Assembly: GCA_023159155.1 (NCBI GenBank)
Contig: JAJNNX010000020.1
Coordinates: 124,001-188,000 of the forward strand
DNA: 64,000 nucleotides
Origin: Ustulina deusta
Taxonomy: Eukaryota; Ascomycota; Sordariomycetes; Xylariales; Xylariaceae
Direction: 5' to 3'
Within the stretch, counting starts at the first letter, position 1; each line of letters opens with the position of its first letter. Below, piece by piece: positions 12,363 through 25,136 of this stretch. A program made the translations under genes and the position numbers. Under the pieces are notes generated by a model. That model searched no databases. It was given only the letters and a program-made list of their open reading frames with translations, and was not told the DNA's origin.

Positions 12363-14289
12363 ATGGCAATATACGTTCAAAACGCATCACAAGCTATGTT
12401 TCCGGCACCCTCCCAATTCTTGCCCGAGTTCTTGACGGACAGAGCAATGTTCCTTGTGTGGCCTTTGCTAGCATTGCTGTGCTGGCGGCTTTGGAAGTTC
12501 ACTCTCCTGCCTCTACTTAATCCATCGGAGCCAAAGGAACTTCCTTACTGGATACCTTGTATGTACAATAATTGATTTGTCCAACGGGGTTAATTATACT
12601 GACCATGGCAGATTTTGGTAGCTTATGCCCCAACCGCAGCGTTGAATTTGCACTAATTAGAGAAGGTCACATATCCTCGTTCTTCAAAGACTATAACAAA
12701 GCGCTTGACAATGCACGGTGAGTAGAGAGCTCTGCCTGCTCTGGCCACGGTTGACTAAATTTGCATGAACAGGCAATATTTCAAATACACCAGGGAGCCT
12801 TACAGCGTCTGGATTGCAGGAATGCGAATCTACATTTGCCCTTCTCCTGATGACGTTGCCGGCCTCTATCGCAACACTACTACGGTGTCTTACCACAATA
12901 TAATCAAGGACATGTATAGGTGGATCGGCATATCGCAAGACGGATTCGAAAAAATGTTCACTCTCGACGAATCTGCCAAGCACAACCTCGACATGGGACA
13001 CCCTCAGGCCCCCGCGATCATGGTTAACGAATATCATCGGCGTCAGACCAAGCCAGGCGAGCTATTTGATGATCTCCTTCATAAAAGGACCATCCCACGA
13101 GTCAATGAATCCCTTAAAGCCCTCTCAGACGGTAGCAATCCGTCAATTATCCAAAAGTCGGCAGACGGGATAACGGTCTCGCTTCTTCGATTGTGTATGG
13201 ATTTATTTCTCCGCGGAAGCACAACTTCATTCCTGGGCAAGAAAATTTGGGAAGTCAACCCTGATCTCTTGGACTCTTTCATGGTCTGGGAACGAACGAA
13301 CTGGAAGTATATGTTCCAGATGCCTGACATCATTAGTGGAGATATGCTTGGAGCCCGAGACGACATCATCAACACATTCGTGAAGTACCTCCGTATCCCA
13401 GCCGAAGAGCGAAGTGACAGTAACTACTTCGTCAAGTCGACTGAGACTATGATGCGAGATGTGGGCTGCAGTGAGGAGGATATGGCAAGAGTCCTCATGC
13501 TGCATTTCTGGGCGTAATACAACTCCATTTCTCCCTCGATATCTGACATGGTTGACTGACCACTGTCACTTAGTGTCCTAGGAAATATCTACAAAGTTGC
13601 CTTCTGGACATTATCCTACCTATCGTACGAACCGTCTCTGTTGGAAACTATTCGCGCTGAAGTCAAACCTGCCGCCAAGGACGGCCACCTGGACGAGTCA
13701 TATCTTGCAGAGAGATGCCCGCAGTTGGAGTCACTAATTAGTGAAGTCCTTCGGCTGACAGTTGCGACCGCCCTCGTTCGTGACATCGTTGCACCAACCC
13801 ATATCGGAGGAAAAACGCTTCGGCCCGGCAATAAAGTGCTTGTATGGACACCTACCCCCAAACCCATGATATGCTTACTATTCGGAAATCCTCCTGTTGA
13901 CTAACAATCCTTAGATCTCTTATCGACAACTGCATACCGACCATTCGGCCTGGGGCATGGACCCCCTGGCTCTAGGACCTAACCGCTTTGTTGACAATCC
14001 CAAGTTATATTCGTCGAAATCATACCGGCCATTTGGAGGGGGTCATACCCTATGCCCTGGTCGCTTCTTGGCCAAGCGTACTCTTGGATACGCCATGGCT
14101 GAGATAGTGACGAGATTCGATATCAGTGTCGATGTCGAAATGACGCGAAACACTGTTGGCGGGAAGAACAAAGGGGGTATCGATTCCCTTAGATTCCCCA
14201 CGTTGGATGCCACCAAGCCAAGTCCCGGGGCTAGCTTGCCTGCAAAGGGACAAGATGTGTTTCTGGTTCTGAAGGAAAGAAAGTGGTAG
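12363..14289 (+). CDS. Cytochrome P450 monooxygenase, 561 aa
   Basis: Membrane-anchored haem monooxygenase; substrate unknown. The overall look is of the fungal group resembling animal CYP7/CYP8 enzymes. Five exons join in phase: 12363-12558, 12612-12717, 12773-13513, 13574-13841 and 13915-14289. ATG at 12363 is the first in frame. A hydrophobic anchor occupies about residues 29-52 (FLVWPLLALLCW), followed by the proline-rich hinge PYWIPYFG. The K-helix ExxR is seen in SEVLRLT. The haem loop FGGGHTLCPGR is intact with Cys at about 484. The tail is DVFLVLKERKW. No defect is visible. It is co-directional with the FAD oxidase at 16217; with the SDR and other P450 it may belong to a biosynthetic locus. 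Confidence 0.88.
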
Positions 14290-16216
14290 TACCACAGCAG
14301 CTAGTCACGGCAGTCTGGGGGTACTGTATGAGCAGATCGTACATGTTGAGCGAGTTCCGTCACTTTCAGTTCTCTTAGGTTCAGTACTCGTGTATGGATT
14401 AAATCGCGGTCTAGTATATCATCACCCTCATCTAGTCTGGGAGATTTCGATACCGGTAGTATTAGTCTGAATACATGTGCTGTTTGTGGTTTTTTCCTTT
14501 GCCAATTTGCGCTCATAGTTTTACAAGGCATGATCTGATCACCTATTTTTCTGTGACATTAATGTCGTAATAACCCGTTTTTTCACTTCGATCCGCCTCG
14601 CATTATAATGCCAACTACGTGGCTGCCTTGTCTGTCGTTGTAAAGCAAGCAGGAGCCTCGCACAGAATCGCATGCTCAGACATCGAAAAGGAGGACTGCA
14701 ACACGCTAACCATTTGTGAACTCGGATATTGAATCCGCCCCTACTCCACTATTCGCGGGGAGCGAAATCTAGGTACCGATTAGCAATGTGGAACATATAG
14801 TTGCATGCGCTTTCGTGGTTTTGATTGGACAAGATATCCCAGTCGATCGGGGCGAAATAGTCAAAGATCTGACTGCATCTAGGCAACAGCTTAATATCAT
14901 ACTCCTTAACAATATGCATATTCTATGCAGGACCTAGAATCGGTGTTAATGTTGCATTAGGGCAAGTCCTACAAATATTACCGGTAGTCGCATTGTAGGC
15001 TACCGTCGCATGTGTGGCTTCGACGTGGGGGCATTTACGTTGCATACATATAGGCAAGTCGCTGGTGTTTATATCCAAGCTAAGGGTTCGGAGTGCGATA
15101 ATTCGGATAGGGTGTAGGCCGAGAATTGTCTATTCGTTGGAAGCAGTATTGCATGCCGGTATCGTAAAAGGTCAGCTTGATGATGCGCATGGATCAGTCC
15201 GCTCTACGGCGTAGTAACTATGGGAGTATTGCCTCATTAGGCGAAGGCACATGTATGATTACAACCTCCGCAGTCATAGCAGGGATCAGCAATGGCTGCC
15301 GATAACCTGTCTTCCCCTATCAGCCACGTAACGACGTGGCGGAAATTCCGGAGGGATTTCCGTATGCTACCTTTTGGCTTATTGTTACATTGAATAGGAT
15401 CGATTATTAGGGTTCCAGCAGTAACCGTATAAGCATCTGTAAATCGTTGAGCTCTCGACTTTCTGACGCTTCAGTCTGCATCCAATGGTACCTGCGTACT
15501 GTGGCGGTCAGTCTAGTGCTGCAGTTCTCTTCGGTGATGTGATCTAACCCCCATGCTCCTGTGGTCCTTCTCCGCTCAACTAAAAACCCCACGGATCGGA
15601 CCACCCTGGGAAACCCGTCAATAAGACGAGCATTGCATATGAAAAATACCGTGCATTAGCGATGATGATAGGGTCCTATCTACGGTAGTTGTCCTCACGC
15701 TAAGTTCTCACGGTTAAGATCTGTATAAGGCAGTTAACCATATCTACAGCTAGCAGACATAAGCTATCGATCTACATAAATACCTACGCAGAAACTAACC
15801 ATCTTTTCAATATCAAAATGGATAAATAGTGACATGAGGCTTTGTTATCCCACTGTTATAATACTCCACACGCTGAACAAAATAGTAGCATTGTATAGTC
15901 GGGTTAGTTACGGAATGTGTAGAACCGCATTAATCATGACCTATATCTATTGTTGACCATTCGCGGAGGCTACTTTATGTTTTCGTGTCACTTGAATTTG
16001 TAGAGTGAATATTTGTGTTTATTTTTAGATGCTTCTATAAATACCTTCAGGGGTAAATGGAACCCTTCCGTAATCCTTTTGGTTCGCAGGCCTGCTGCTT
16101 CATCTAATGTTGCGCCCAAACATAAAATCTAGGGAATATGTCGGAGGGGAATTAGTTTCATGACTGAGTCCAAGTTTGAATTGCTCTTCTAGCAGGTGCC
16201 AGCATCCATAGCAACA
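14290..16216. other. Long intergenic region
   Basis: Nearly 2 kb without a supported gene. A TATA-like CTATAAATACC lies near 16035, about 180 bp before the next start codon. No repeat copy or RNA gene was recognised. Confidence 0.45.
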
Positions 16217-17806
16217 ATGAAGGGCTCTATCCTGACCCCGCTGGTGTCTATGACTTTGCTGTTTCCAAGATTCGTATTGAGCTCATGCACCACTCTTTCT
16301 TCCCGTTTTCCCGGAAATGTTCTACTTCCTGGAGCTACTGCCTACACCACTTCAGTCTCTTCATACTTCTTTCTCAATGAACGGCAAGCTCCGGCTTGTA
16401 TTATCGCGCCAACTACTGCGAACGAAGTCGCTGAGATTGTCAAAGCGATTAATTCCCAGGCACCAAGCCAAGTCGCTCTACGGAGCGGCGGCCATTCCCC
16501 AAATCGAGACTTCTCGAATATAGACAATGGAATTACGATAGACTTACGAGGATTGAATCAAATCAAGATGCGTGAGACTAGCGCCGGCATCGTCTCTGTG
16601 GGCACCGGCACACTCTGGATTGATGTTTATAGATTTTTGGACCCTCTCAATCGCACGGCCGTTGGATCTCGAGTCGCGTCCGTAGGTGTAGGCGGTTTCA
16701 TAACGGGAGGTAAATGACTGCAGATCCCATCATTTAGGTTCCTAACGTTCATTTTTCTAGGTGGCATATCCTTTTTCTCCCCTCGATACGGTTTCTCTTG
16801 TGACAACGTTCGAAACATGCAGGTTGTACTTGCTAACGGCACTATCATTAACGCCAATGCAACTTCGAACGCTCGCATATTTCGCGCTCTCAAGGGCGGA
16901 CAGAATAACTTCGGTATCGTTACCCGTTTTGATATCATGACGTATCCGCAACCTGAATACTGGGGTGGTGCAATTGAGTATCCGGATTCAGCCGATGCGG
17001 CTCAGCTATCCGCTTTCACAGCATTCAAGGAGGGCCCGTACGACCCATTCGCGGAGATTGAGCAGACATATGTCTATCTCGGGTCTCAGAAGACTTTCTC
17101 GAGCACGAACAACCTATTCTATACCAAACCAGGGGTGAATGAAAGCAATTTGCATCAATTCACAGATATCCAACCGCAAATTGCCAACACGATACGAATT
17201 TCTCAAGCCTCTGATTTCGCAATGGAGCTCGAAGAGTTTCAACCAACGGATTCTTTGTACGTCCATTGTTAAATTTTATGTTTTTATCAGCCACTAGCAG
17301 TGTGGTATTGCGTACTGATTGAATTCAGCTCGTCATGGGCTACTATCAGCTTCCCCATCTCGGGAGATGTCCTATTCAAAGTCCACTCCCTATGGAAAAA
17401 AACAACTTCGTCACTAGTTTCTTGTCACCCAAACATAACAAGTGTTTTAACCTTCCAGTCAATCCCTCCCCCTCCAGCCGCGAATAGCCCTCAAAATTCG
17501 CTGCCGTTTACATCATCCTCCACTCCTAATAAAAACATTGTTCTTATGTTGCTTTCGCTCTACTGGCCCCAAGCGGCAGACTCTAAGGCAATAGAGTCAT
17601 CCACGCGGAAATTGGCGGATTCGATTCAACTTTTAGTTGGCAATGCCACAAAATTCAAATACTTGAATTATGCTGGGGCTTGGCAAGACCCCATCGGCGG
17701 GTACGGAGAAGGGGCAAAAGAAGAGCTGCGGCAGGTTGCAAAGATGTATGACCCAAACGAATTTTTCCAGAAGTCCGTTAATGGAGGTTTCAAACTGTAT
17801 GGGTAG
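16217..17806 (+). CDS. Secreted FAD-dependent oxidase, berberine-bridge (BBE)-like
   Basis: FAD-linked oxidase of the vanillyl-alcohol oxidase/BBE superfamily, often a tailoring enzyme in fungal secondary metabolism. Three exons (16217-16709, 16761-17256, 17329-17806) give 488 aa with all phases consistent. ATG at 16217 opens a signal peptide ([20 protein letters not shown]). The FAD-binding PCMH domain shows [15 protein letters not shown], then [15 protein letters not shown] with the flavin-linking His at 93, then [20 protein letters not shown]. The second covalent Cys of bicovalent BBEs is absent ([10 protein letters not shown]), so a single linkage is inferred. The C-terminal BBE motif is intact: [17 protein letters not shown] and YDPNEFFQ. 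Several N-x-S/T sites fit secretion. Confidence 0.9.
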
Positions 17807-19134
17807 TTTGTATTGTTACTGGTGCAGAGAGTATTGTGGGTTATTGATGCAAAAATGGCTATGGGATCATTGTATTGTTCTTACGCAATTCCACGACCGG
17901 GCGGGACCATAGGGTAGTAGGGTTTTCGTTCAGGGTAGAACCAGTAATCCAAATTTTCAAGTGACTTCGCAACGAGCATAGAAACTGAGTCACTATCGCG
18001 ACTTGCAGTAATTTATACCGTTCCAGAAAGAGGCTATTACCTTTGTTGAAATACTGCCCCAGTGTCAAGTGGTGCTAGAGCTGTAGCTTTCGTTTTCGTC
18101 AACCTTGAGGTAGCGACCTTTCTCTATTTATTGCTAAGGTAGTGATTTTACTTTTTCCAGCCTTTCATTTATCTCACAAGAGTCTGGTGTTATCTACAAA
18201 AGGCGTTATGTGCTAGTCTACCTCTATATTTTTATGGTTATACTTTCTAAGGCGCGAACTTTCGACTATACATAAAACCGCCCTTTAATGTTGCGACGAA
18301 AATTAAGAATAAATTGATAAAACAAGACGTAGCTCAATAACTTGCAGGTCCTTAGCTCTAGCAAAGAAAAGCTTTGGCTTTGTTCATATTCTTTTTTTTT
18401 TTTAAATCCCCCTTTTTATAGGTTTTATAATAGCTACAGCGGGCACAGTATCTGGAAAGTGTTTAAGCTCGCTCGTACTAAAGTGGAATATGCTTTTCTT
18501 ATAACTAGGCTTATTATTAACCTTGTGCTTATGTTACATCTGTTCGTTAACTATAGTAAAACATGCAAGCTGTATAAGGTAGCTTGATTTTCCTAGCTGA
18601 GTGGTTGAAGGGTCTGACTTGCTTTACGAACTATATCATTGTGCCTTTCGTCTTAAGACATTGCCCCCTTGGGCCCGTGCATTTTTTTTCGTTCCAGCAC
18701 TTGTCTGCTGCCCAGGTAACACTGTCAAAGTCTTTTGAAACAACAGTGCCGAGAAAGAAAACACCTCCGTTGGGCTCGATAGTGACCAACTTACTGTAGT
18801 TGGCCCTGCACTCTTTCGCCAGACTGTCTCCCGCCTACAGCTCAAATGCTACTGGCTCAAACCCTAGCTTTGCTTCATTCTCAAGTCGCCCCGGTGTTCA
18901 CTTTGCATGTATATAATACCATGTTCTGACAGCTGTACCCTTTTTTCGTGCATCCTTCCCTGTCATATGTTAATATGAGCCTAGTTAAAGGCACCTTAGC
19001 AGGCCCTGCTACATGGGCGAGAAAGAATTACTGGCACGCAGGTTGGGTGCTGATTTTCTTCAGTTAACACTATAATGAACTGGCGATATCCAACTTTGAA
19101 CTGGTGCCCAAGACCTGCTGAATTGGTGGACGTA
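17807..19134. other. Intergenic region
   Basis: Somewhat AT-rich with T homopolymers around 18390-18420. No homologous coding frame, RNA gene or repeat was recognised. Confidence 0.45.
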
Positions 19135-19497
19135 TCAGAAATAGTCGTCTAAAAACTCGTTGATCCTCTTGCTCGTAGCACGATCTGGATTCGTAGAAGG
19201 TATGTGCCACACTGTCACGGAGTACTTGTAGATTGTCCGAAAGACGGAGGCTAATCGGCGCGACTCGATTTCCATGGCACCATGATATGCCTCTTCCCAG
19301 CTAATCATTAGAACTGCCACCTCGGAGTACCGAGCAAACCTCGTCGGCCATGCAGATTTTACGGCTTGGTCCAGCTGATCGAGCCAAGTCGGAAGCGTGA
19401 TGTGATAAGAAGTAACAGACGTATCGTGAGTTCTTGTTGTGCCCTCAGTGTCCGAGCCTGATGAGGACAAGGCGAACCCGCATGACGGGCATTCCAT
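19135..19497 (-). pseudogene. Fragment resembling the N terminus of fungal caspase-like (C14) proteins
   Basis: A 120-aa open frame. Residues about 60-120 read YSEVAVLMISWEEAYHGAME, then RLASVFRTIYKYSV and ATSKRINEFLDDYF. From family knowledge this is the first strand and helix of fungal peptidase-C14/caspase-like proteins (pattern VLLxSWEE.D...EV..L...F), which normally run on into the catalytic His (YYGGHG) and Cys (DCCH) regions. Here a stop follows at once and no catalytic residues are present downstream. It is therefore a truncated relic or a short stand-alone protein. A small N-terminal CPSC motif precedes it. Confidence 0.5.
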
Positions 19498-19863
19498 GGT
19501 GGCTGCCTACCTGGTGAACGGGATGTGACCATAGAGGGAGGTGATTGGGGGTGATTGGGGCAGTCTGAATACCAATTTCTCTACGAATTGACAGCGTAGG
19601 CTAACGATGAGAGTTATCAGGTGTTAGAATCCTGCGGTTAGAGCCAGGGGCTCTCGGAACAGGAACAGAGGCATTCGAGGGAAACTGGCAAGACTGACCC
19701 AGTGGGTGATTCTCGGAGGCGGTACACAGCTTGCAGGTTCTTACAGTGAAAAGAGACCGGGGCAGATTTAGGGGCTGACCTCTTGAGGCTCTAAGTCTCA
19801 GCCCCAAGTTATCACGTGTTCGTCAGGCCCTTGGTGGAGGGGCTGTATCAATCCCGACAAATC

Positions 19864-20634
19864 ATGTCGGCAACGAGAATTCCGCCGGAGATCGTCGACC
19901 AATTCGGTGTCAACGCTGAAGCGCACGACGAAATCCCAAGAGATATCAACAACGGGACGATTCGTGACGATTTACCCGAGAGGAGAAGCCTGATCGCTAA
20001 CATTTCAGCTAAACTTAAGGAGTATGATGAGGCCGTATTGAGATATTCAGAAATGCGACGTCTGTTGCCAGCTCCGGACCGAAACGTGCGAAACCTTCAA
20101 ACGTGGTTCGAGAACAACGAAGGCGCGATACTCAAGGAAGAGACAGAGTTTATACAGCACCGCGATGAGCTTATCTCGATATCAACCCCAAAGTCAACCT
20201 TGCGGCAATGGTTTGAGGACCATATCGTCACACGCGTAGATGTGATGGGTATGTTTAAAAGACAGACGAAGTTGAACCTGGGGACCTACGATCAAACATC
20301 AGTTTACACTTTTAGCGACGACGCCATCAATACCCTCGGATCTCTAGCGGTTTTCGTCGTTGCTTTGGTCATGTTAATCACCCCCCTGTGGATCCTCCAG
20401 AGCTTGGAGGTGCTGCAGAAGAAGCTAGCCGCCATCACAGTCTTTGTCGTGGTTTTCTTAGCATTTTTGACTGTCACCACACCAGGACATCCCTTCGAAA
20501 GACTCGCGGCGAGCGCTGGGTAAGTGAATTTAACCCGTTGATTAAGCCTTGGCATGTTCTGACTTCGCCTGTTGAGATACTCTGCCGTATTGGTAGTATT
20601 CTTGCAACTAGGTCCTAACACCAGCAACCATTGA
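19864..20634 (+). CDS. DUF6594-type membrane protein
   Basis: Two exons (19864-20519 and 20577-20634) give 237 aa. ATG at 19864 is the first in frame. The N-terminal half is soluble and helical, with the family hallmarks RRLLPAPDRNVRNLQTWFEN and FIQHRDELISI. C-terminal hydrophobic segments follow: TLGSLAVFVVALVMLITPLW (about 156-175), KLAAITVFVVVFLAFLTV, and GYSAVLVVFLQ, which is completed by the second exon. The family is widespread in filamentous fungi and has no established function. The gene appears intact. Confidence 0.85.
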
Positions 20635-21652
20635 AGGGTATGAATTAGGGAGTGTGATATTGTATTAATACCAAGTTATATGTTCACCCAGCTCTAGAAA
20701 GAACATACCAGCTTCTGAGGTTGCCTCTGAGGGTCTCTTTTCAATTCAATCGAAAAGGTTCCCACCTAACCGTCCGTGGACGGCGAATGGGCACATTCCT
20801 TAGCCTGGTGCCTCGATGGAGAAAAAGAAGCCGTTCTAGCGAAACATCACAATGACGATCGTTCTCATTGAAGTTATAGAAGCGAATATGTTTAAGACTC
20901 TTTAATGTTAACATTAATTAAATACTCTCACCTACTTTGTCGAGGGGCCCCTTTTATGAAAAGCTGGAACTGAGGTCCCACTGAAATAGCTAATGGACGG
21001 ATGCAAACTGCTCGAATCAAGGAGTTCATAGTATGAAATATAACGTGTTTAAGCAATTCATAAAGATAGTTGCAAGAAACTGAACAATCAGCTTTTGGAC
21101 ACAGACCGACTTCAGGGAATGGAGTCCCCACGGTGGTTGATGCCAAAGTGCCAAGATCTACCGTCTGTGCTGTCAGTTTTTAGTGCGAGCTTGATGGTTA
21201 CTCCTCTATCCTTCTGCCTATTTTCCATCCCCTAATATTTGTTATCCACTATAAATACGTCTATCCTCGGATATTCATTCTCCAAATTCCATTATATTTT
21301 CATACTGTCATATTATAATCATTACTACTGTGGCATCCGTACGCAGATAATTTCATTATTGGACGCAACCCCACCGTGGTATCAAAGCTCCACAAGCGTG
21401 GATGAACCTGGAACACCAAGCTCACGACTTCCCATAGGTATCAGGTATCATACCGATGCCTCACTGGTCAACCGGCCATTAAAGAAAGGTAGTAATAGGT
21501 AGTCGTACCCTGGATACCGGGTACCCGAGGTTTCTATCCAGGTGAAAGCAGCCCGCTTATCCGCCACTACAGAGGTACACACTGTGTCTGCATCTCAATT
21601 TTCCGTTGACGCAACCCCACCCCACCTTTTGGCAGGGCCAAACTCGAGCATC
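20635..21652. other. Intergenic region
   Basis: No supported gene. A TATA-like CTATAAATACG lies near 21250 and GC-richer text leads into the REX2 start. Nothing else was recognised. Confidence 0.45.
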
Positions 21653-22289
21653 ATGGCTGGCCGTCACGCTCTGGTGTGGATCGACTGCGAGGTGAGTTAT
21701 AGTAGAAGCCTCAGTGTGCACGCCCTGGCAAAAAAATGCTGACGTGCGATTTCAGATGACGGGTCTAGATCGAGAGCGCGATGAAATTATCGAAATATTC
21801 TGCGTCATCACAACAGGCACATTGGAAGTTGTCGATGAGCAGGGTTGGGGGACTGTAGTTCACCAGAGCAAGGAGAGGATGGACATGATGGACGATTGGT
21901 GCACGCGAGTGCACGCGCAGTCCGGACTGACCGCGGCCGTTATCGCCTCGAAGGTGACACCCGAGCAAGCGGCTGACGATCTACTGACCTACATCAGGGG
22001 CTATGTGCCCGAGGAGGGGATTGCCCTGTTGGCAGGGAACAGTGTGCATGCCGATCGCGCATTCTTATCCAGGGAACCGTACAAGAAGGTAGTTGACCAT
22101 CTTCACCACCGGATCTTGGACGTCAGCACTATCAAGGAAGCAGCGCGTCGATGGTCTCCTCGAGAAATCATCTCGAATACGCCCAGGAAACAGGGCCTCC
22201 ACCAGGCGAAGGAGGACATTCTCGAGAGCATCGAAGAGGCCCGTTACTTCAAGGACGTCCTCTTCGGTAGCAAGAGTAGCCAACCCTGA
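21653..22289 (+). CDS. REX2: Oligoribonuclease (3'-5' exoribonuclease, DEDDh)
   Basis: Degrades very short oligoribonucleotides; mitochondrial in yeast (Rex2). Exon 1 is 21653-21691 (13 codons), the intron is 21692-21755, and exon 2 is 21756-22289, giving 190 aa. The intron falls inside the first exonuclease motif, and splicing gives WIDCEMTGLD with the catalytic Asp11 and Glu13. The other DEDDh residues are visible in LLAGNSVHADRAFL (Asp), HRILDVSTIKEAARRW and QGLHQAKEDILESIEE (His, Asp). Length is slightly above the bacterial orthologue, and no long targeting peptide is obvious. Core gene, intact. Confidence 0.93.
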
Positions 22290-23149
22290 GCCGTTGCATC
22301 CAAGGTCGCAATCTTCTTACGAGACATACTGTGATAGCGTACCAATGAAAACTCGAAAAGGGCAGGGGAATCATTAGCCCTCAATCGACATCCATTCCCG
22401 TGGCAGCGGTCATGACTTGGAATGACCCAAGACAGCTTGGGATGCCGTAGAATGGCAGTTTTTATTTTTATTTTTCCTCTCATTTTTCACCTGTTAGTCC
22501 ACATGGTGTATATAAGACACCTTACCGCGCCGTTGCTACACACCGCAGCTTGGGCTTCTCGACAAGTTAACGGGATTACCAAGTGCCTTCGACATCGCTG
22601 GCCCGTTACATTTTCGATACGAAGGGAATTGCTGCGACGATGCAGTACGAGAATTTCGGCTAGGTTGGACGATTATTGAGATTAAGACGCGCGTGGCAAT
22701 TCGGTTGGCCCTGAACATTCTAGACCACTCACCCCTGGAAGAGAGGGGCGATATATGGGCTGTGGCTTGCATCTGGATTCAGCAACGCCGAACATGAGCA
22801 ATAAATACACTGTGCGAACAGAACCAATTCTCGTTCCCTATACAGTGCGAATGTACACGATTACTGTCTTATTCCGCCATCTTCAGCACCCCCACATAAG
22901 ATATGATATCACCTATAGTACCCACTAGGTAGGTTACCTAGTAAGCTTGATATTGCAACTAACCCCGCCATCGTGTTCCTTGTCTTTACGTAGCTGATGC
23001 ATTTCACAAGCTCCTACGGAGTAGATACTTAGGTATCATTCCCCCCTTCCATCAAACACTCCTATTTCCTACACATCACACAAAACTTGCGGTCCCCTCC
23101 AATTCATTTCCAGCTCTTCAATTGCCGTACCTGATTTACACACTTCACC
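22290..23149. other. Intergenic region upstream of PGM2
   Basis: Presumed promoter of the phosphoglucomutase gene. It contains a small inverted repeat, ACTAGGTA / TACCTAGT, at about 22924-22942. No coding feature is supported. Confidence 0.45.
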
Positions 23150-25136
23150 ATGAGCGTCAAGACAGTGGAATTCAAGTCCTTTACGGATCAAAAGCCCGGA
23201 ACGTATGTCACTGTTTACCTGACACAACACCAAAACTCCACAGCCCCGATATCGTCGGCGCCCAACCTCCCAGATACCACCACACAGACATTGGGTTCGG
23301 TGCAAATCGCTAACAGAGTGCCAGCTCTGGTCTTCGCAAGAAGGTCAAGGTCTTCCAGCAGCCTCATTACAGCGAAGCCTTCGTGACCAGCATCTTGCTG
23401 TCCATTCCAGAGGGCGTTGAAGGTCTGTGCGAAGCAGCTCGGGAGAACTCCCTTGCTCAACAATTGCTTACTTCGTGGACATGTAGGGTCGTTCTTAGTT
23501 ATCGGTGGCGACGGCCGTTTCTGGAACCCCGAGGTCGTCCAACTCATTGCCAAGATCGGTGCTGCCTATGGTGTGAAGAAGCTGTTGATCGGACAAAATG
23601 GCATCCTGTCCACCCCAGCCGCCAGCCACGTCATTCGAAAGCGGAAAGCAACAGGCGGAATTCTCCTGACCGCCAGCCATAACCCCGGCGGTAAGTTCAG
23701 ACACTTGACGAACAAGGACCAACGCTCATCGGCTACGCTGCAGGACCCAACGAAGACTTCGGGATCAAGTACAATCTGTCCAACGGCGGTCCCGCCCCCG
23801 AGAGCGTCACGAACAAGATTTACGACGCCTCCAAGACCCTGACGTCCTACAAAATCTCCGATCTCCCCGATATCGACATCTCCACCGTCGGAACCAAGAC
23901 GTACGGCAACCTCGAGGTCGAAATCATCGACAGCACGGCCGACTACATGCAGATGCTGAAAGACATCTTCGATTTCCCCTTGATCAAGAAGTTCTTCAGC
24001 AACAACCCTGACTTCAAGGTCCTGTTCGACGGCCTGCATGGCGTCACCGGCCCTTACGGAAAGGCCATTTTTGACGAGGAGCTTGGGCTCAAGGATTCTA
24101 CCCAAAATTGTGTTCCCGCGCCCGACTTTAACGGCGGACACCCAGATCCCAACCTGACATATGCTCACTCGCTTGTCTCGGTTGTCGACAAGAACTCGAT
24201 TCCTTTCGGCGCTGCTTCCGATGGCGATGGCGACCGAAACATGATCTACGGAGCGGGTGCTTTTGTGTCTCCTGGAGACAGTCTGGCCATCATTGCTCAC
24301 CATGCCAAACTCATCCCCTACTTCAAGAAACAAGGTGTATACGGCCTGGCTCGAAGCATGCCAACGTCTGGCGCCGTTGATCTCGTTGCCAAAGCTCAGG
24401 GCCTAGATTGCTACGAGGTCCCCACAGGATGGAAGTTCTTCTGTGCTCTGTTCGATTCTGACAAGCTGAGTATCTGTGGCGAGGAAAGCTTCGGCACTGG
24501 CAGTAACCACGTACGTGAGAAGGATGGTCTCTGGGCCGTTGTCGCCTGGCTCAATATTATTGCTGGCCTCGGCGAGGCGAACCCCGGAGTCACCCCGAGC
24601 ATCAAAGAAATCCAGAAAGGCTTCTGGAGCACGTACGGTCGGGTCTTCTTTACTCGCTACGACTACGAGAACGTCGACTCCGACGGAGCCAACAAGGTTG
24701 TTGGTACACTACAGGATCTTGTCTCCAAACCCGACTTCATTGGCAGTAAGATCGGAGGTAAGATGCCCAATTGTATTGCCAAAAGAAAGAAGAAAAAAAT
24801 CATATTCTGTTCATAGAAGTCCTGCGCTAATTCAACTGCTTAGAACGTACCGTCACCGATGCCGGTAACTTCTCATACACCGATCTTGATGGGTCGGTTG
24901 CCTCCAACCAAGGTCTCTACGCGCGCTTCTCTAGTGGTAGTCGAATTGTCGTCCGATTGTCTGGCACCGGTTCATCCGGGGCTACCATTCGACTGTACAT
25001 CGAACAGTACAGCAAAGACCCCTCGACGTATGAACAGGACGCGCAGGACTTCTTAAAAGATGAAATCAAGTTCGCAACCGACTTGTTGAAGTTCAAGGAG
25101 TATGTTGGGCGTGATGAGCCCGACGTCAAGACATAG
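23150..25136 (+). CDS. PGM2: Phosphoglucomutase
   Basis: Interconverts glucose-1-phosphate and glucose-6-phosphate in the cytosol, linking glycolysis with UDP-glucose, trehalose and cell-wall synthesis. Five exons (23150-23202, 23325-23422, 23487-23690, 23744-24757, 24844-25136) join in phase to 553 aa, normal for eukaryotic alpha-D-phosphohexomutases. Visible sites: the catalytic phospho-Ser in TASHNPGG (about Ser114), the metal-binding loop DGDGDRN (about 278), the sugar-binding loop [11 protein letters not shown], and the phosphate-binding C-terminal [15 protein letters not shown]. The first intron (122 nt) is the longest here. Core gene, intact. Confidence 0.96.

Noticed and set aside
22924..22942. 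Small palindrome ACTAGGTA/TACCTAGT upstream of PGM2
   Set aside because: Too short to assign a function; common by chance in fungal promoters.
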